The translations under genes were made by a program, and so were the position numbers. 64,000 nt of DNA from positions 744,001 to 808,000 of the forward strand of contig CP009910.1 of the NCBI GenBank assembly GCA_000808095.1, in the 5' to 3' direction. The DNA is from Borreliella chilensis (GTDB lineage Bacteria > Spirochaetota > Spirochaetia > Borreliales > Borreliaceae). This document shows positions 9,660 to 18,679 of the stretch, piece by piece (positions within the stretch are counted from its first letter, which is position 1; each line of letters begins with the position of its first letter). The notes under the pieces were generated by a model. The model had not been told where the DNA came from and searched no databases. It was given only the letters and a program-made list of their open reading frames with translations.

Positions 9660-10979
9660 ATGGCGGTTTTTAGAAAAAATTATGATTATTTAGCTTTAAT
9701 AAGCTTACTTATAGTTTCTTTTGTTGGGATATTATTGATTTATTCAAGTGATTATAATGTTAGCGGATCTTTAACTAAGAATGAATATATAAAGCAAACT
9801 TTTTGGGTAATTATTGGATTTTTTTTAATTTTTGTAGTGGGTAAGTATGATTTAAAATTTGTTTACAGCATGATTTATCCTTTATATTTTTTATTAATAT
9901 TGGCTTTAATTTTTACTTCAATTTTTGGAATGACCGTAAATGGAGCAAGGTCTTGGATTGGTATATGGAAATTTGGAGGACAGCCTTCTGAATTTGGTAA
10001 GATTATTGTCATTTTAACCCTTTCAAAATTTTATGCTGAAAAAAAAGGTTATAATGAATTTTTCACCTTTATCTTTGCATTTCTTTTAATTTTTCCATCA
10101 GTAATTCTTATATTATTGCAACCTGATTTTGGTACAGCGATAGTATATTTAACCATTTTTATATTTATTTCTTTTTTTGCAGGAATAGATTTACATTATG
10201 TTTTATCATTTGCTTTAATAGGATTTTTTTCGTTTGTTTTTGCAATTTTGCCAGTTTGGTATGAATATAAGGTAAGTATGGGCAATGTATTTTATCTTAT
10301 TTTTTCAAATCCTTTTTATTTTAGGCTAACAATAGGGGTATTGATTTTAATACTTTTGATTTCTGCTTTAGGATTTTTTATTGCTAAATATGGATTGAAT
10401 ATTAAAATAATTTATTTTTATGTATTTTTTGTAAGTTCTATTTTATTAGTTTCAATGTTGTTTTCAAAAGTCCTTTCAAAGTTAATGAAGACTTATCAGA
10501 TTAAACGGTTTTTGGTATTCTTAGATCCAGCTATTGATGCTAAGGGTGCTGGTTGGAATTTGAATCAGGTTAAGATAGCAATTGGTTCTGGAGGGCTTTT
10601 GGGTAAAGGATTTTTAAAAGGGCCTTATACCCATGCTAATTATGTGCCATCTCAGAGTACAGATTTTATTTTCTCTATTCTTGCTGAAGAGTTTGGGTTT
10701 TTAGGTGTTAGTACGATTTTAATATTGTTTTTTTTTATTTTTTTTAAGTTTTTGATAATAATGAATAAAAGTCAAGATAGATATATGGCTTTAGTGATAT
10801 CTGGAATTTTGGGACTTTTATTTTTTCATACTTCTTTTAACGTTGGAATGTCTTTGGGAGTTCTTCCTATTACTGGGATTCCTTTTCCCTTTCTCTCTTA
10901 TGGAGGTTCTTCAACTATTACATTTTTTTTAGCAATGTCTTTTTATTTTAATATTGAATCAATAGTTGCTATGGATTGA
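9660..10979 (+). CDS. rodA: RodA, SEDS-family peptidoglycan polymerase
   Basis: RodA is the SEDS glycosyltransferase that polymerises lipid II in partnership with PBP2. About ten membrane helices run through this 439-residue protein. SEDS signatures are visible: NGARSWI, QPDFGTA, and PSQSTDFIFSILAEEFGFLG with the catalytic aspartate, then GIPFPFLSYGGSS near the C-terminus. ATG 9660 is chosen because it follows the pbp2 stop by four bases; in-frame upstream codons lie inside pbp2 and precede the natural start MAVFRKNYDYLAL. It ends the mre operon; the following 164 bases carry no gene and separate it from thrS. Confidence 0.95.
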   Translation: MAVFRKNYDYLALISLLIVSFVGILLIYSSDYNVSGSLTKNEYIKQTFWVIIGFFLIFVVGKYDLKFVYSMIYPLYFLLILALIFTSIFGMTVNGARSWIGIWKFGGQPSEFGKIIVILTLSKFYAEKKGYNEFFTFIFAFLLIFPSVILILLQPDFGTAIVYLTIFIFISFFAGIDLHYVLSFALIGFFSFVFAILPVWYEYKVSMGNVFYLIFSNPFYFRLTIGVLILILLISALGFFIAKYGLNIKIIYFYVFFVSSILLVSMLFSKVLSKLMKTYQIKRFLVFLDPAIDAKGAGWNLNQVKIAIGSGGLLGKGFLKGPYTHANYVPSQSTDFIFSILAEEFGFLGVSTILILFFFIFFKFLIIMNKSQDRYMALVISGILGLLFFHTSFNVGMSLGVLPITGIPFPFLSYGGSSTITFFLAMSFYFNIESIVAMD

Positions 10980-11143
10980 GAATTTATTTTTAATTTTTGT
11001 TTTCTTATCCCTGTTTTTTTAGAAATTTTTTTTGTATATTTTAATTTAGTAATTATAAATATTTTAGGTAGACATTTTTAGATAAAAGTGATGAATATAA
11101 ATTTTAATTTTTTAATAAAAATCGAAAAATTGAAGGTGTTGTT

Positions 11144-12889
11144 GTGGGCAAAGATTTAGATAAAGAAGATATTCTTTACAAAAAAAGACATTCTATAGCT
11201 CATGTTATGGCAGAAGCTGTGCGTGATTTGTTTCCAAATACTAAGATTGCAATAGGTCCCCCTATTAAAGATGGTTTTTATTATGATTTTGAATTTAAAA
11301 AGCAAATTACAGAAGAATCTCTTTTAGATATAGAAAATAGAATGAGGGAGATTCTAAAAACAGGTAGTTCTTTTGAGAAAGAGGTAATAAATTTAGAACA
11401 GGCTCTTGAGATTTTTAAAGATGAGCCTTATAAGATTGATTTGATTAAGAATTTTGATTTACAAAATGAAATTTCTATTTATAAGAGCCATAATTTTGTT
11501 GATCTTTGCAGGGGGCCTCATGTTGATAATATGAATAAAATTAATCCAAAGGCATTTAAGCTTACTAGTATTGCTGGAGCTTATTGGCGAGGTAATGAAA
11601 AAAATACAATGCTTACGAGAATTTATGGGACTTTGTGGAATAATGAGAAAGAGTTGAAATCTTATCTTAATTTGAGAGAGGAAATAAAAAAAAGAGATCA
11701 TAGAAAGCTTGGAAGAGAGCTTGATTTATTTTCTATTCATGAAGAGATTGGGCCAGGTCTTGTATTTTTTCATCCTAATGGGGCTAAAATAAGAGCTTTA
11801 ATAGAGGATTTTTGGAGGGAAGAGCATTCTAAAAATGGGTATGATATTCTTTTTACTCCTCATGTTGGCAAGTCTTGGCTTTGGCAAACTTCTGGTCATT
11901 TAGATTTTTATAAGGACAGCATGTTTGAAAAAATAGAAATGGATAAAAGTGATTATTATCTTAAACCCATGAATTGTCCTTTTCATATTGCTATTTACAA
12001 TACAGGTAAGCATTCTTATAGAGATTTGCCATTTAGATGGGCTGAGCTTGGTACTGTATATCGTTATGAAAAAATAGGTGCTTTGCATGGTATGATGAGA
12101 GCCAGAGGATTCACTCAGGATGATGCTCATATTATATGTACTCATTCTCAAGTTGTAGACGAGATTAAAGAAGTTCTTAGGTTTGCTGTTTATATGTGGA
12201 ATAAATTTGGCTTTAACAGTTTAAAAGCTTATCTTTCTACAAAGCCGAATAAGTCTGTTGGAAATAAGGCTGATTGGGAAATGTCTTTAAAAGTTCTTGA
12301 AGAGACTTTAAATGATTTTGAAGTTCCTTATGAAATTGATGAAGGGGGAGGTGCTTTTTATGGGCCTAAAATTGATCTTAAAATAGTTGACTCTCTTGAG
12401 AGAGAGTGGCAGATGAGCACAATTCAATTTGATTTTAATCTTCCTGAGAGATTTGATATGACTTATACGGCTGAGGATGGTAAAGAAAAAAGACCATTTA
12501 TGATTCATCGAGCTCTTTTGGGATCTATTGAAAGATTTTTTGGAATTCTTGTAGAACATTATGGAGGAGCATTTCCTTTATGGTTATCTCCTGTTCAAGT
12601 AGTAATTATTCCTGTTAACAATATTGTAGAAGTTTATGCTATTAAGGTTTTAAATAAATTCAAAAATGAGGGGGTTAGAATAAAGTTTGACAACAGCTCT
12701 TCAAGAATGAATGCTAAAATTAGAGAATATCAGGCTAAAAAAATTCCTTATATGTTTATAATTGGAGAAAGAGAAGTAGCAGAAGAGAAAATATCTATTA
12801 GGACAAGAACAAATGAGCAAATGAATAGAATTGATCTTAACAAAGCTCTTGAATTTATTTTATTAAAAATAAAAGATAAGGAGATTTAA
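11144..12889 (+). CDS. thrS: Threonyl-tRNA synthetase lacking the N-terminal TGS domain
   Basis: This enzyme charges tRNA-Thr. The start is GTG 11144 behind AAGGTG. The protein has 581 residues, shorter than the roughly 640 of typical bacterial ThrRS. It begins directly in the editing domain with HSIAHVMAEAV (HxxxH) and LCRGPHV (editing-site cysteine), so the TGS module is absent. The class II catalytic core follows: motif 2 region RWAELGTVYRYE with HGMMRARGFTQDDAH, and motif 3 HRALLGSIERFFGIL. A C-terminal anticodon-binding domain follows (VVIIPVNN onward). The TGS loss appears genuine because no upstream in-frame extension is evident in the 164-base gap. pgsA follows after 4 bases. Confidence 0.95.
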   Translation: MGKDLDKEDILYKKRHSIAHVMAEAVRDLFPNTKIAIGPPIKDGFYYDFEFKKQITEESLLDIENRMREILKTGSSFEKEVINLEQALEIFKDEPYKIDLIKNFDLQNEISIYKSHNFVDLCRGPHVDNMNKINPKAFKLTSIAGAYWRGNEKNTMLTRIYGTLWNNEKELKSYLNLREEIKKRDHRKLGRELDLFSIHEEIGPGLVFFHPNGAKIRALIEDFWREEHSKNGYDILFTPHVGKSWLWQTSGHLDFYKDSMFEKIEMDKSDYYLKPMNCPFHIAIYNTGKHSYRDLPFRWAELGTVYRYEKIGALHGMMRARGFTQDDAHIICTHSQVVDEIKEVLRFAVYMWNKFGFNSLKAYLSTKPNKSVGNKADWEMSLKVLEETLNDFEVPYEIDEGGGAFYGPKIDLKIVDSLEREWQMSTIQFDFNLPERFDMTYTAEDGKEKRPFMIHRALLGSIERFFGILVEHYGGAFPLWLSPVQVVIIPVNNIVEVYAIKVLNKFKNEGVRIKFDNSSSRMNAKIREYQAKKIPYMFIIGEREVAEEKISIRTRTNEQMNRIDLNKALEFILLKIKDKEI

Positions 12890-12893
12890 TAAA

Positions 12894-13523
12894 TTGAACA
12901 ATTTAATCAAAGTTATTACTCCTAATAAAATAACATTAGCTAGGATTATACTTTCATTTATCATATTAATCTTATTTTTTTTGGAAAGTATATTTTTTCC
13001 TTATTTGTTTTTTGTAATTATTTGGTTTTTAATCATTTTTAACGAGTTCACGGATTTTATTGATGGGTATCTTGCAAGAAAATATGGTCTTGTTAGTAAT
13101 GTGGGTAAAATTTTAGATCCTTATGCAGATGTTTTGCAGCATTTAACATATTTTGTTTTTTTCTATTCCAAAGGTATTACCCCTTATTATTTTTTTGTAA
13201 TATTTATTTATCGTGAGATTTCTATTGGTTTTGTTAGAAATTTAATTATTCAGTTTAATGTAGTTCAGCAAGCCAATTTTTTAGGAAAATTAAAGTCAAT
13301 TCTTTATGCTGTTTGTACTTTTGCAAGTCTTTTGTTTTATACTTTAAATCAACTCAACTTTACTAAACCGTTTCAAAATTTTATTAGTTATATTTTAAAT
13401 TTTGAATTTAAATTTTTGCTAATTGTTCAAACTGTGTATATTTGTGCTGCTTTTTTTGCGGTTTTATCATTTTTAGATTATGTGTTAATATTTTTTAATA
13501 TTAAAAAATATGAAAATAAATAA
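12894..13523 (+). CDS. pgsA: CDP-alcohol phosphatidyltransferase, probable PgsA
   Basis: This is an integral membrane enzyme of about 209 residues that most likely makes phosphatidylglycerol-phosphate from CDP-diacylglycerol. The family motif DGx2ARx8Gx3Dx3D is complete: DGYLAR, then G, then D and D within GKILDPYAD (about residues 55-80). Several hydrophobic helices flank it. Start is TTG 12894 with AAGGAGAT ten or so bases upstream, inside the end of thrS. Borrelia membranes contain PG and PC; a PC synthase of the same superfamily is longer, so PgsA is preferred. It overlaps the next gene by 14 bases. Confidence 0.88.
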   Translation: MNNLIKVITPNKITLARIILSFIILILFFLESIFFPYLFFVIIWFLIIFNEFTDFIDGYLARKYGLVSNVGKILDPYADVLQHLTYFVFFYSKGITPYYFFVIFIYREISIGFVRNLIIQFNVVQQANFLGKLKSILYAVCTFASLLFYTLNQLNFTKPFQNFISYILNFEFKFLLIVQTVYICAAFFAVLSFLDYVLIFFNIKKYENK

Positions 13524-14952
13524 GTTATTAATTTTGCTATTTTTATTGATAAAACTTTCTATTCAAGCTCAAGAAAGCCATGTACTAACAGAAATTAGCC
13601 CATTGAATATTTTAAGTAAAAATGGTAAAGGAAGTGTTTATTTAAAAGTCAGTAAATCTTCTGATTATATTTTAACTTTAGATCAAAGTTCAAATTTTGA
13701 TTTTGTTTTTACAATTTATGATATTTCTAATAAAAAGTATATAACTGATAAAATAAAAAAAAGAGATTTTAAAATAAGGCTAGATAAAAATTCTCTTTAT
13801 GCAATAATATACGTTGTTCCTAAAAATGAAAATATAAGGTTTTCGCTTACAGATTTAGATTTTTCGATTTTGAACAGTTCTTCTTTGAAAGCGAAAATAT
13901 CTAAGATTAAAAAAGAAAATTTGTTTTTCATTTTAAAAGATTTACCTGTTTTAAATTTAACTACTAAGCTTAAAAAGTATATATTAAGGACTTATAAAAG
14001 CAATATTTATATTGCTTATCAGTTGGAAAATAGTGAGGATATTAAAGTTGCTGAGTTTATTGAAGATGTTGGTTGGTTTAATCTTGATTCATCTGTTAAT
14101 GGTAATATTATTAATATAGTTAATTTCGATTTTTCAATTAATTCAAAAGGGAATTTGTATATTGCTTTTGTTACAAAATCAGGTCCTGATTTTTCTAGCG
14201 AACTTGTGGTTAAAAAATTTAATAGTAGAAAGTGGATTGACATTAGTCCTGAGTACATAGAAAATTTTGGATCTTTACTAAATATTAGCATTGATTTAAA
14301 AGATAGGCTGTATTTGACATATTTAAGAGAAATTGGGGGTGAATATAAAATAAATTTAATCTCCAATATAGGCTATGGAAGTATTTGGACAGATGTAATA
14401 CATTCTTATTTAAGCAAAGGTGATTCTAATGTTAATTCATCAAACATTGGATTAATATCTGAACCTTTTTTAGGTGTTTTTTATAATTATAAATCAAACA
14501 GCGGAATTAAATCTGAGTTTGTTATAAATAATGAAAATGCTTGGGTAAGTGCAAATATTCCTTCTGTTTATATGGCTAATTTTATCAAAGTTTTTTTTGA
14601 TTCTAATTTTAATCAAATAATTATGAGTTTTGTTTCTGAAAATAGGCCTATTGTAAGCATTTGTCCTTTGAATAGTAATAGATGGATCAATATAAGCCCT
14701 AATGTTAAAATGGAAGGCTCAAGCATTGATGCTGGGCTTTATAAAAACAATTTGTTTTTAGCTTTTGAAGACAATAGTAATGTAAGATTAATTTATTTTA
14801 AGAATAAAAATTGGTATTTTTTGAATAAGTTGGAATATTTCAAGAACAATGTTACTAGCCCTCAGGTTGAAATTTATGGCAATCAGGGATTTGTATTATC
14901 TACTTTAAGCTCTAATTCCAATGAGTTATTTTTTACTTTGATTTGCCAATGA
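13510..14952 (+). CDS. Exported protein of unknown function, beta-propeller-like
   Basis: I do not recognise this 480-residue protein. Residues 1-20 (MKINKLLILLFLLIKLSIQA then QES) form a clear cleavable signal peptide, with no lipobox cysteine, so it should be periplasmic or surface-exposed. The body is rich in beta-strand-like patterns. Similar phrases recur at intervals (KWIDISPEYIENFGS, RWINISPNVKMEGSS, NIYIAYQLE, NLYIAFVTK, RLYLTYLRE), suggesting a repeated-blade, propeller-type fold. It begins inside pgsA and its 3' end overlaps the oppositely oriented CYTH gene by 27 bases. Confidence 0.75.
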   Translation: MKINKLLILLFLLIKLSIQAQESHVLTEISPLNILSKNGKGSVYLKVSKSSDYILTLDQSSNFDFVFTIYDISNKKYITDKIKKRDFKIRLDKNSLYAIIYVVPKNENIRFSLTDLDFSILNSSSLKAKISKIKKENLFFILKDLPVLNLTTKLKKYILRTYKSNIYIAYQLENSEDIKVAEFIEDVGWFNLDSSVNGNIINIVNFDFSINSKGNLYIAFVTKSGPDFSSELVVKKFNSRKWIDISPEYIENFGSLLNISIDLKDRLYLTYLREIGGEYKINLISNIGYGSIWTDVIHSYLSKGDSNVNSSNIGLISEPFLGVFYNYKSNSGIKSEFVINNENAWVSANIPSVYMANFIKVFFDSNFNQIIMSFVSENRPIVSICPLNSNRWINISPNVKMEGSSIDAGLYKNNLFLAFEDNSNVRLIYFKNKNWYFLNKLEYFKNNVTSPQVEIYGNQGFVLSTLSSNSNELFFTLICQ

Positions 14953-15459
14953 AAGTAATTCAAAATAAGGTCTAGTTTCAAGGTTTTGCTTTAATCCGAA
15001 TTGATTGATTATGTTGTTAATTTCATTTTTTGCTAAATCTATGTCATTTTGATCGTTAATTATTTTTTCTATTTCTAAAAAAAAACCAAGGTTTTTTATT
15101 TCGTTTATCTCTATATTTAAATTATTATTTTGGTAAATTAAGCTTTTTTTTATTTTTTTGTATAGTGTTTTAAATCCAAATTCTTTCATAAGGGTTAGAA
15201 AATTTTTAATATTGTCTATTTTGAATTCTATTTCTTTATTAATTTCTATAGTATTGTTGTTGGTTAATATTTTTTTTTTAAATGTGACAATTTTTTCTAG
15301 CGTATTTAGTTTTCTTATTCTTATAATTTTTTTTGAATTTGAATAATAAATGTCAGATTTGATCTCTTCTTTAATAAATTTAAATTTTTTATTTGCCAAT
15401 TTAATAATTTTTTTTAACTCCTTTGGAGGAATAGATGCTTTTGATTCTATTTCTAACAT
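14926..15459 (-). CDS. CYTH-domain protein (class IV adenylate cyclase / thiamine triphosphatase family)
   Basis: CYTH enzymes bind organic or inorganic triphosphates in a beta-tunnel with divalent metal. The N-terminal signature ExExK is present as EIESK at residues 3-7. Further tunnel residues appear as IRIRK, VTFKKK and INKEIEFKI, alternating charged strands typical of the fold. At 177 residues it is the usual size. Spirochaete members have been annotated as adenylate cyclase CyaB, but the family also includes thiamine triphosphatases and inorganic triphosphatases, and the sequence alone does not choose. It is a single minus-strand gene between two plus-strand units, divergent from ktrB. 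Confidence 0.85.
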   Translation of the reverse strand: MLEIESKASIPPKELKKIIKLANKKFKFIKEEIKSDIYYSNSKKIIRIRKLNTLEKIVTFKKKILTNNNTIEINKEIEFKIDNIKNFLTLMKEFGFKTLYKKIKKSLIYQNNNLNIEINEIKNLGFFLEIEKIINDQNDIDLAKNEINNIINQFGLKQNLETRPYFELLSLANQSKK

Positions 15460-15547
15460 ATATTAAAAATAACGGAATTATGATAATATTTCAATGTTAA
15501 AATATTATGCTATATGAGATGGATTTTAAATAAATTTAAACAGCTTT

Positions 15548-16879
15548 TTGTATGATATGTTGAAATTTGAATTTAGCGATAAGTTTTTACTTTTTAGTTA
15601 TTTTGTTTTGATTATGCTTGTAGGCTCTCTTTTGTTGATGATGCCTATTTCTTGGAAAGGCGATGGCAAATTATCATATATTGACGCTCTTTTTACGGCT
15701 GTTTCTGCTGTAAGCATTACAGGCCTTATAACGGTTGAAATAGAAAATTTTTCTACTTTTGGATTTATTTTAATAATGTTACTAATCCAGCTTGGGGGGC
15801 TTGGATTTATAAGTATTACTACCTTTTATTTGCTTATTCCCAAAAAGAAAATGAATTTAACAGATGCAAGAATAATAAAGCAGTATTCTCTTTCAAATAT
15901 AGAATATAATCCTATTAGAATTTTAAAAAGCATATTGTTTATAACTTTTTCAATTGAAATGATAGGTTTAATATTAATACTTATTTGTTTTAAACTTAGA
16001 GGAGTTAACATTTCATTTTTAGAGGCTTTATTTACTACAATTTCTGCTTTTTGCAATGCAGGTTTTTCGATGCACTCTGAGAGTATTTATGCATGGCGAG
16101 ATGTTCCTGAAGCCATAGTAGTGGTTTCTGTTTTGATAATTTGTGGTGGACTTGGGTTTATGGTCTATAGGGATGTAAAGAATACTATTAAGAATAAGAG
16201 AAAATTATCGCTTCATGCTAAAATAGTTTTTTCTTTAAGCTTTTTTTTAATTATAATTGGTGCAATTTTATTCTTTTTTACAGAGATGCATAAATTAAAA
16301 GATGGATATTCAATAGGTACTCTAATATTTAATTCAATTTTTTATTCGATTAGTACTAGAACGGCCGGTTTTAATTATCTTGATAATTCTTTGATAAGTG
16401 GACGAACTCAAATAGTTTCTTTGCCATTTATGTTTATTGGAGGAGCGCCTGGATCAACTGCAGGAGGAATTAAGATTACAACATTTTTTTTAATTGTATT
16501 AGCTGTTGTAAAAAATCAAAATGGCAATGGGTATATTATTGGTTCTTACAAGGTTTCAATAGATAGCATAAGATTTGCACTTTTATTTTTTGCAAGAGCT
16601 ATTTTTATTTTAAGTTTTTCTTTTTTTATGCTTCTTTTTTTTGAGGGTGGGTCTGGTAATTGGAAAGTTGTTGATTTGGGTTATGAGGTATTTTCTGCTT
16701 TTGGAACAGTTGGTCTTTCAGTTGGAGTAACTCAGGATTTGTCATTTTGGGGTAAAGTCATTATAATTTTCACTATGTTTGCAGGACGAATAGGGCTTTT
16801 TTCTATGGCTGTTTTTGTTTCAAGAAAGTCACGTTTTGAAGAATTTACAAGGCCAAGACAAGATATTTTAGTTGGTTGA
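15548..16879 (+). CDS. ktrB: Potassium uptake channel subunit KtrB/TrkH family
   Basis: This is the ion-conducting membrane subunit of a Ktr-type potassium transporter. Four M-P-M repeats can be seen through their pore loops: AVSAVSITGLITVE, TISAFCNAGFSM, YSISTRTAGFNYL and SAFGTVGLSVGV, each with the selectivity-filter glycine. The length is 443 residues from TTG 15548 or 440 from ATG 15557; neither has a strong ribosome site, so the start is uncertain. The next gene is its gating ring subunit. Together they import K+ (possibly Na+-coupled) and balance turgor. Confidence 0.93.
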   Translation: MYDMLKFEFSDKFLLFSYFVLIMLVGSLLLMMPISWKGDGKLSYIDALFTAVSAVSITGLITVEIENFSTFGFILIMLLIQLGGLGFISITTFYLLIPKKKMNLTDARIIKQYSLSNIEYNPIRILKSILFITFSIEMIGLILILICFKLRGVNISFLEALFTTISAFCNAGFSMHSESIYAWRDVPEAIVVVSVLIICGGLGFMVYRDVKNTIKNKRKLSLHAKIVFSLSFFLIIIGAILFFFTEMHKLKDGYSIGTLIFNSIFYSISTRTAGFNYLDNSLISGRTQIVSLPFMFIGGAPGSTAGGIKITTFFLIVLAVVKNQNGNGYIIGSYKVSIDSIRFALLFFARAIFILSFSFFMLLFFEGGSGNWKVVDLGYEVFSAFGTVGLSVGVTQDLSFWGKVIIIFTMFAGRIGLFSMAVFVSRKSRFEEFTRPRQDILVG

Positions 16880-16884
16880 GGTGT

Positions 16885-17667
16885 ATGAAAACATTTGTTA
16901 TTATTGGACTTAGCAATTTAGGAATTCACTTACTTGAGGACTTGAGCAGACTTGATTGTCAGATTATTATTATAGATACATCTAAGGAGCTTATTGAAGA
17001 ATATGATGTAATATCTACGGAAAGCTTTGTTGTTGAGCAATTCACTAAAAATGCTTTAAAAAGAATAATTCCTGTAGATACAGATGCTGTTGTGATTGAC
17101 TTTGATGATGATCTTGGCAAAAGTGCTCTTGTTACTCACTATTGCAATCTTTTAGGTTTGAAAGAAATATATGTTAAGACAGAAAATAGGGATGATGCTG
17201 AAATATTAAAAACCCTTGGAGCAACAAAAATAATATTTCCAAGCAAAGATGCTGCAAGAAGATTAACTCCATTATTAGTATCTCCTAATCTTTCAACTTA
17301 TAATATTATTGGGTATGATATTATTGTTGCTGAAACTGTTATTCCTAAAGAATATGTTGGAAAAACTCTTTTTGAAGCTGATCTTAGAAGGAAATGTGGG
17401 ATTACAGTTATTGCTGTTAGAAATTTGAGTAATTCTAGATATGAATTTGTTGATGGCGATTACTTTTTTTTAAAAGATGATAAAATTATAATTTGTGGGA
17501 AGCCAGATAGTATTGAAAATTTTACAAATAATAAAGATTTAATTAAAGATTTAATTTCAGTTTCTAAAGAGGATGAAAATTTAAATAAAGATGTTGAAAA
17601 AAAATCTAGATTTGTAAGGTTTTTTAATTTTATGAAAATTTTTCAAAAAGATAGTAAGGATAATTAG
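16885..17667 (+). CDS. ktrA: KtrA, RCK-domain regulator of the potassium channel
   Basis: This cytoplasmic regulatory subunit forms a nucleotide-binding ring under KtrB. It has an N-terminal RCK_N Rossmann domain (about residues 1-130, with IIGLSNLGIHLLEDL in place of GxGxxG and the acidic IIIIDTS at strand 2) and a C-terminal RCK_C domain (about 140-220, VIPKEYVGKTLFEADLR through KIIICGKPD). ATG 16885 is chosen because GAGGTG lies just upstream within the end of ktrB; TTG 16876 is in frame but poorly placed. At about 260 residues it is slightly longer than typical KtrA, with a charged tail. Confidence 0.92.
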   Translation: MKTFVIIGLSNLGIHLLEDLSRLDCQIIIIDTSKELIEEYDVISTESFVVEQFTKNALKRIIPVDTDAVVIDFDDDLGKSALVTHYCNLLGLKEIYVKTENRDDAEILKTLGATKIIFPSKDAARRLTPLLVSPNLSTYNIIGYDIIVAETVIPKEYVGKTLFEADLRRKCGITVIAVRNLSNSRYEFVDGDYFFLKDDKIIICGKPDSIENFTNNKDLIKDLISVSKEDENLNKDVEKKSRFVRFFNFMKIFQKDSKDN

Positions 17668-17676
17668 GATTCAAAA

Positions 17677-18648
17677 ATGATTAAAATTATTCCTGTAGCA
17701 AGTGGCAAAGGTGGTGTTGGAAAAACATCTTTTGTTGCAAATGTTGGTTACAAGCTTTCTAGTATGGGTAAAACTGTAATACTTGTTGATCTTGATCTTG
17801 GGGGATCTAATCTGCATACATGTTTAGGTGTTAAAAACAAGGGGATGGGTATTGGTTCTTTTATTAATAAAAAGAGTAAAAGTTTTTCAGATTTAGTATG
17901 CAAAACGCCTTATGATAAGCTTTACATTATTCCAGGTGATTCTCTTTATACAGGAACAGCTAATCTTCCTTTTTCTGTTAAGAAAAAGATTATAGAATCT
18001 ATTCAAAAAGATCTTGTTGCTGATTTTATTTTTTTAGATTTAGGGTCTGGAACTTCTTATAATACAATAGATTTTTATTTAGCTTCTTATAGTGGTGTAA
18101 TTGTTACTGTTCCAGAAACTCCTTCAATACTTAATGCCTATTCTTTTTTAAAAAATGCTCTTTATCGTCTCTTATATTTAAGTTTTCCGCAAAAAAGTCC
18201 TGAGCGTGATTATATTGGTAATTTTTTTAAAGATAAGATTGAGGGGACAAATCTTGGATTTAAAGACTTGATTGTTGGCATTGAGCTTATTTCTTTAAGC
18301 TCTTCTTTAAAAGTTAAGAAAATGATGAATAATTTTTATCCTAGAGTGGTGTTAAATAGAATAGAAACTAGTGAAGAGATTGCTATGTGTGAAAATTTGA
18401 TTAATGTTGTTAAGAATAATATTAATATACCAATAGAGTTTATAGGTTTTGTGCCTTTTGCAAAAAGTTTTAGAGAGGCTATTAATAATAGAGTACCATT
18501 TATTGATTTTGAGAAAAATTCAAAGTTGAATAAATATTTTGAATTTATAGCTGGTAATCTAATTAAATCTCCTGTTGAAGGGTCTCCTTATATTTACGAT
18601 GACATATACGATATGATTAAAGATCAAAGTCAGTTTATTAGAAAGTAA
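17677..18648 (+). CDS. MinD/ParA-family P-loop ATPase (FlhG/YlxH-like)
   Basis: This is a deviant Walker A ATPase of the SIMIBI class: SGKGGVGKTSFVAN at residues 8-21 with the signature lysine, VDLDLGGSN (Walker A') and FIFLDLGSGT (Walker B). The 323 residues and the central insertion resemble MinD-type cell-positioning proteins and FlhG/YlxH. Borrelia genomes carry several such ATPases, and this one is not next to flagellar genes, so its cargo is unknown. A C-terminal membrane-targeting helix is not evident: the tail is IYDDIYDMIKDQSQFIRK. It lies 9 bases after ktrA and 31 before pfk. Confidence 0.85.
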   Translation: MIKIIPVASGKGGVGKTSFVANVGYKLSSMGKTVILVDLDLGGSNLHTCLGVKNKGMGIGSFINKKSKSFSDLVCKTPYDKLYIIPGDSLYTGTANLPFSVKKKIIESIQKDLVADFIFLDLGSGTSYNTIDFYLASYSGVIVTVPETPSILNAYSFLKNALYRLLYLSFPQKSPERDYIGNFFKDKIEGTNLGFKDLIVGIELISLSSSLKVKKMMNNFYPRVVLNRIETSEEIAMCENLINVVKNNINIPIEFIGFVPFAKSFREAINNRVPFIDFEKNSKLNKYFEFIAGNLIKSPVEGSPYIYDDIYDMIKDQSQFIRK

Positions 18649-18679
18649 TTGGGCTATAATGCTATAAAGGAGTGTTTGG

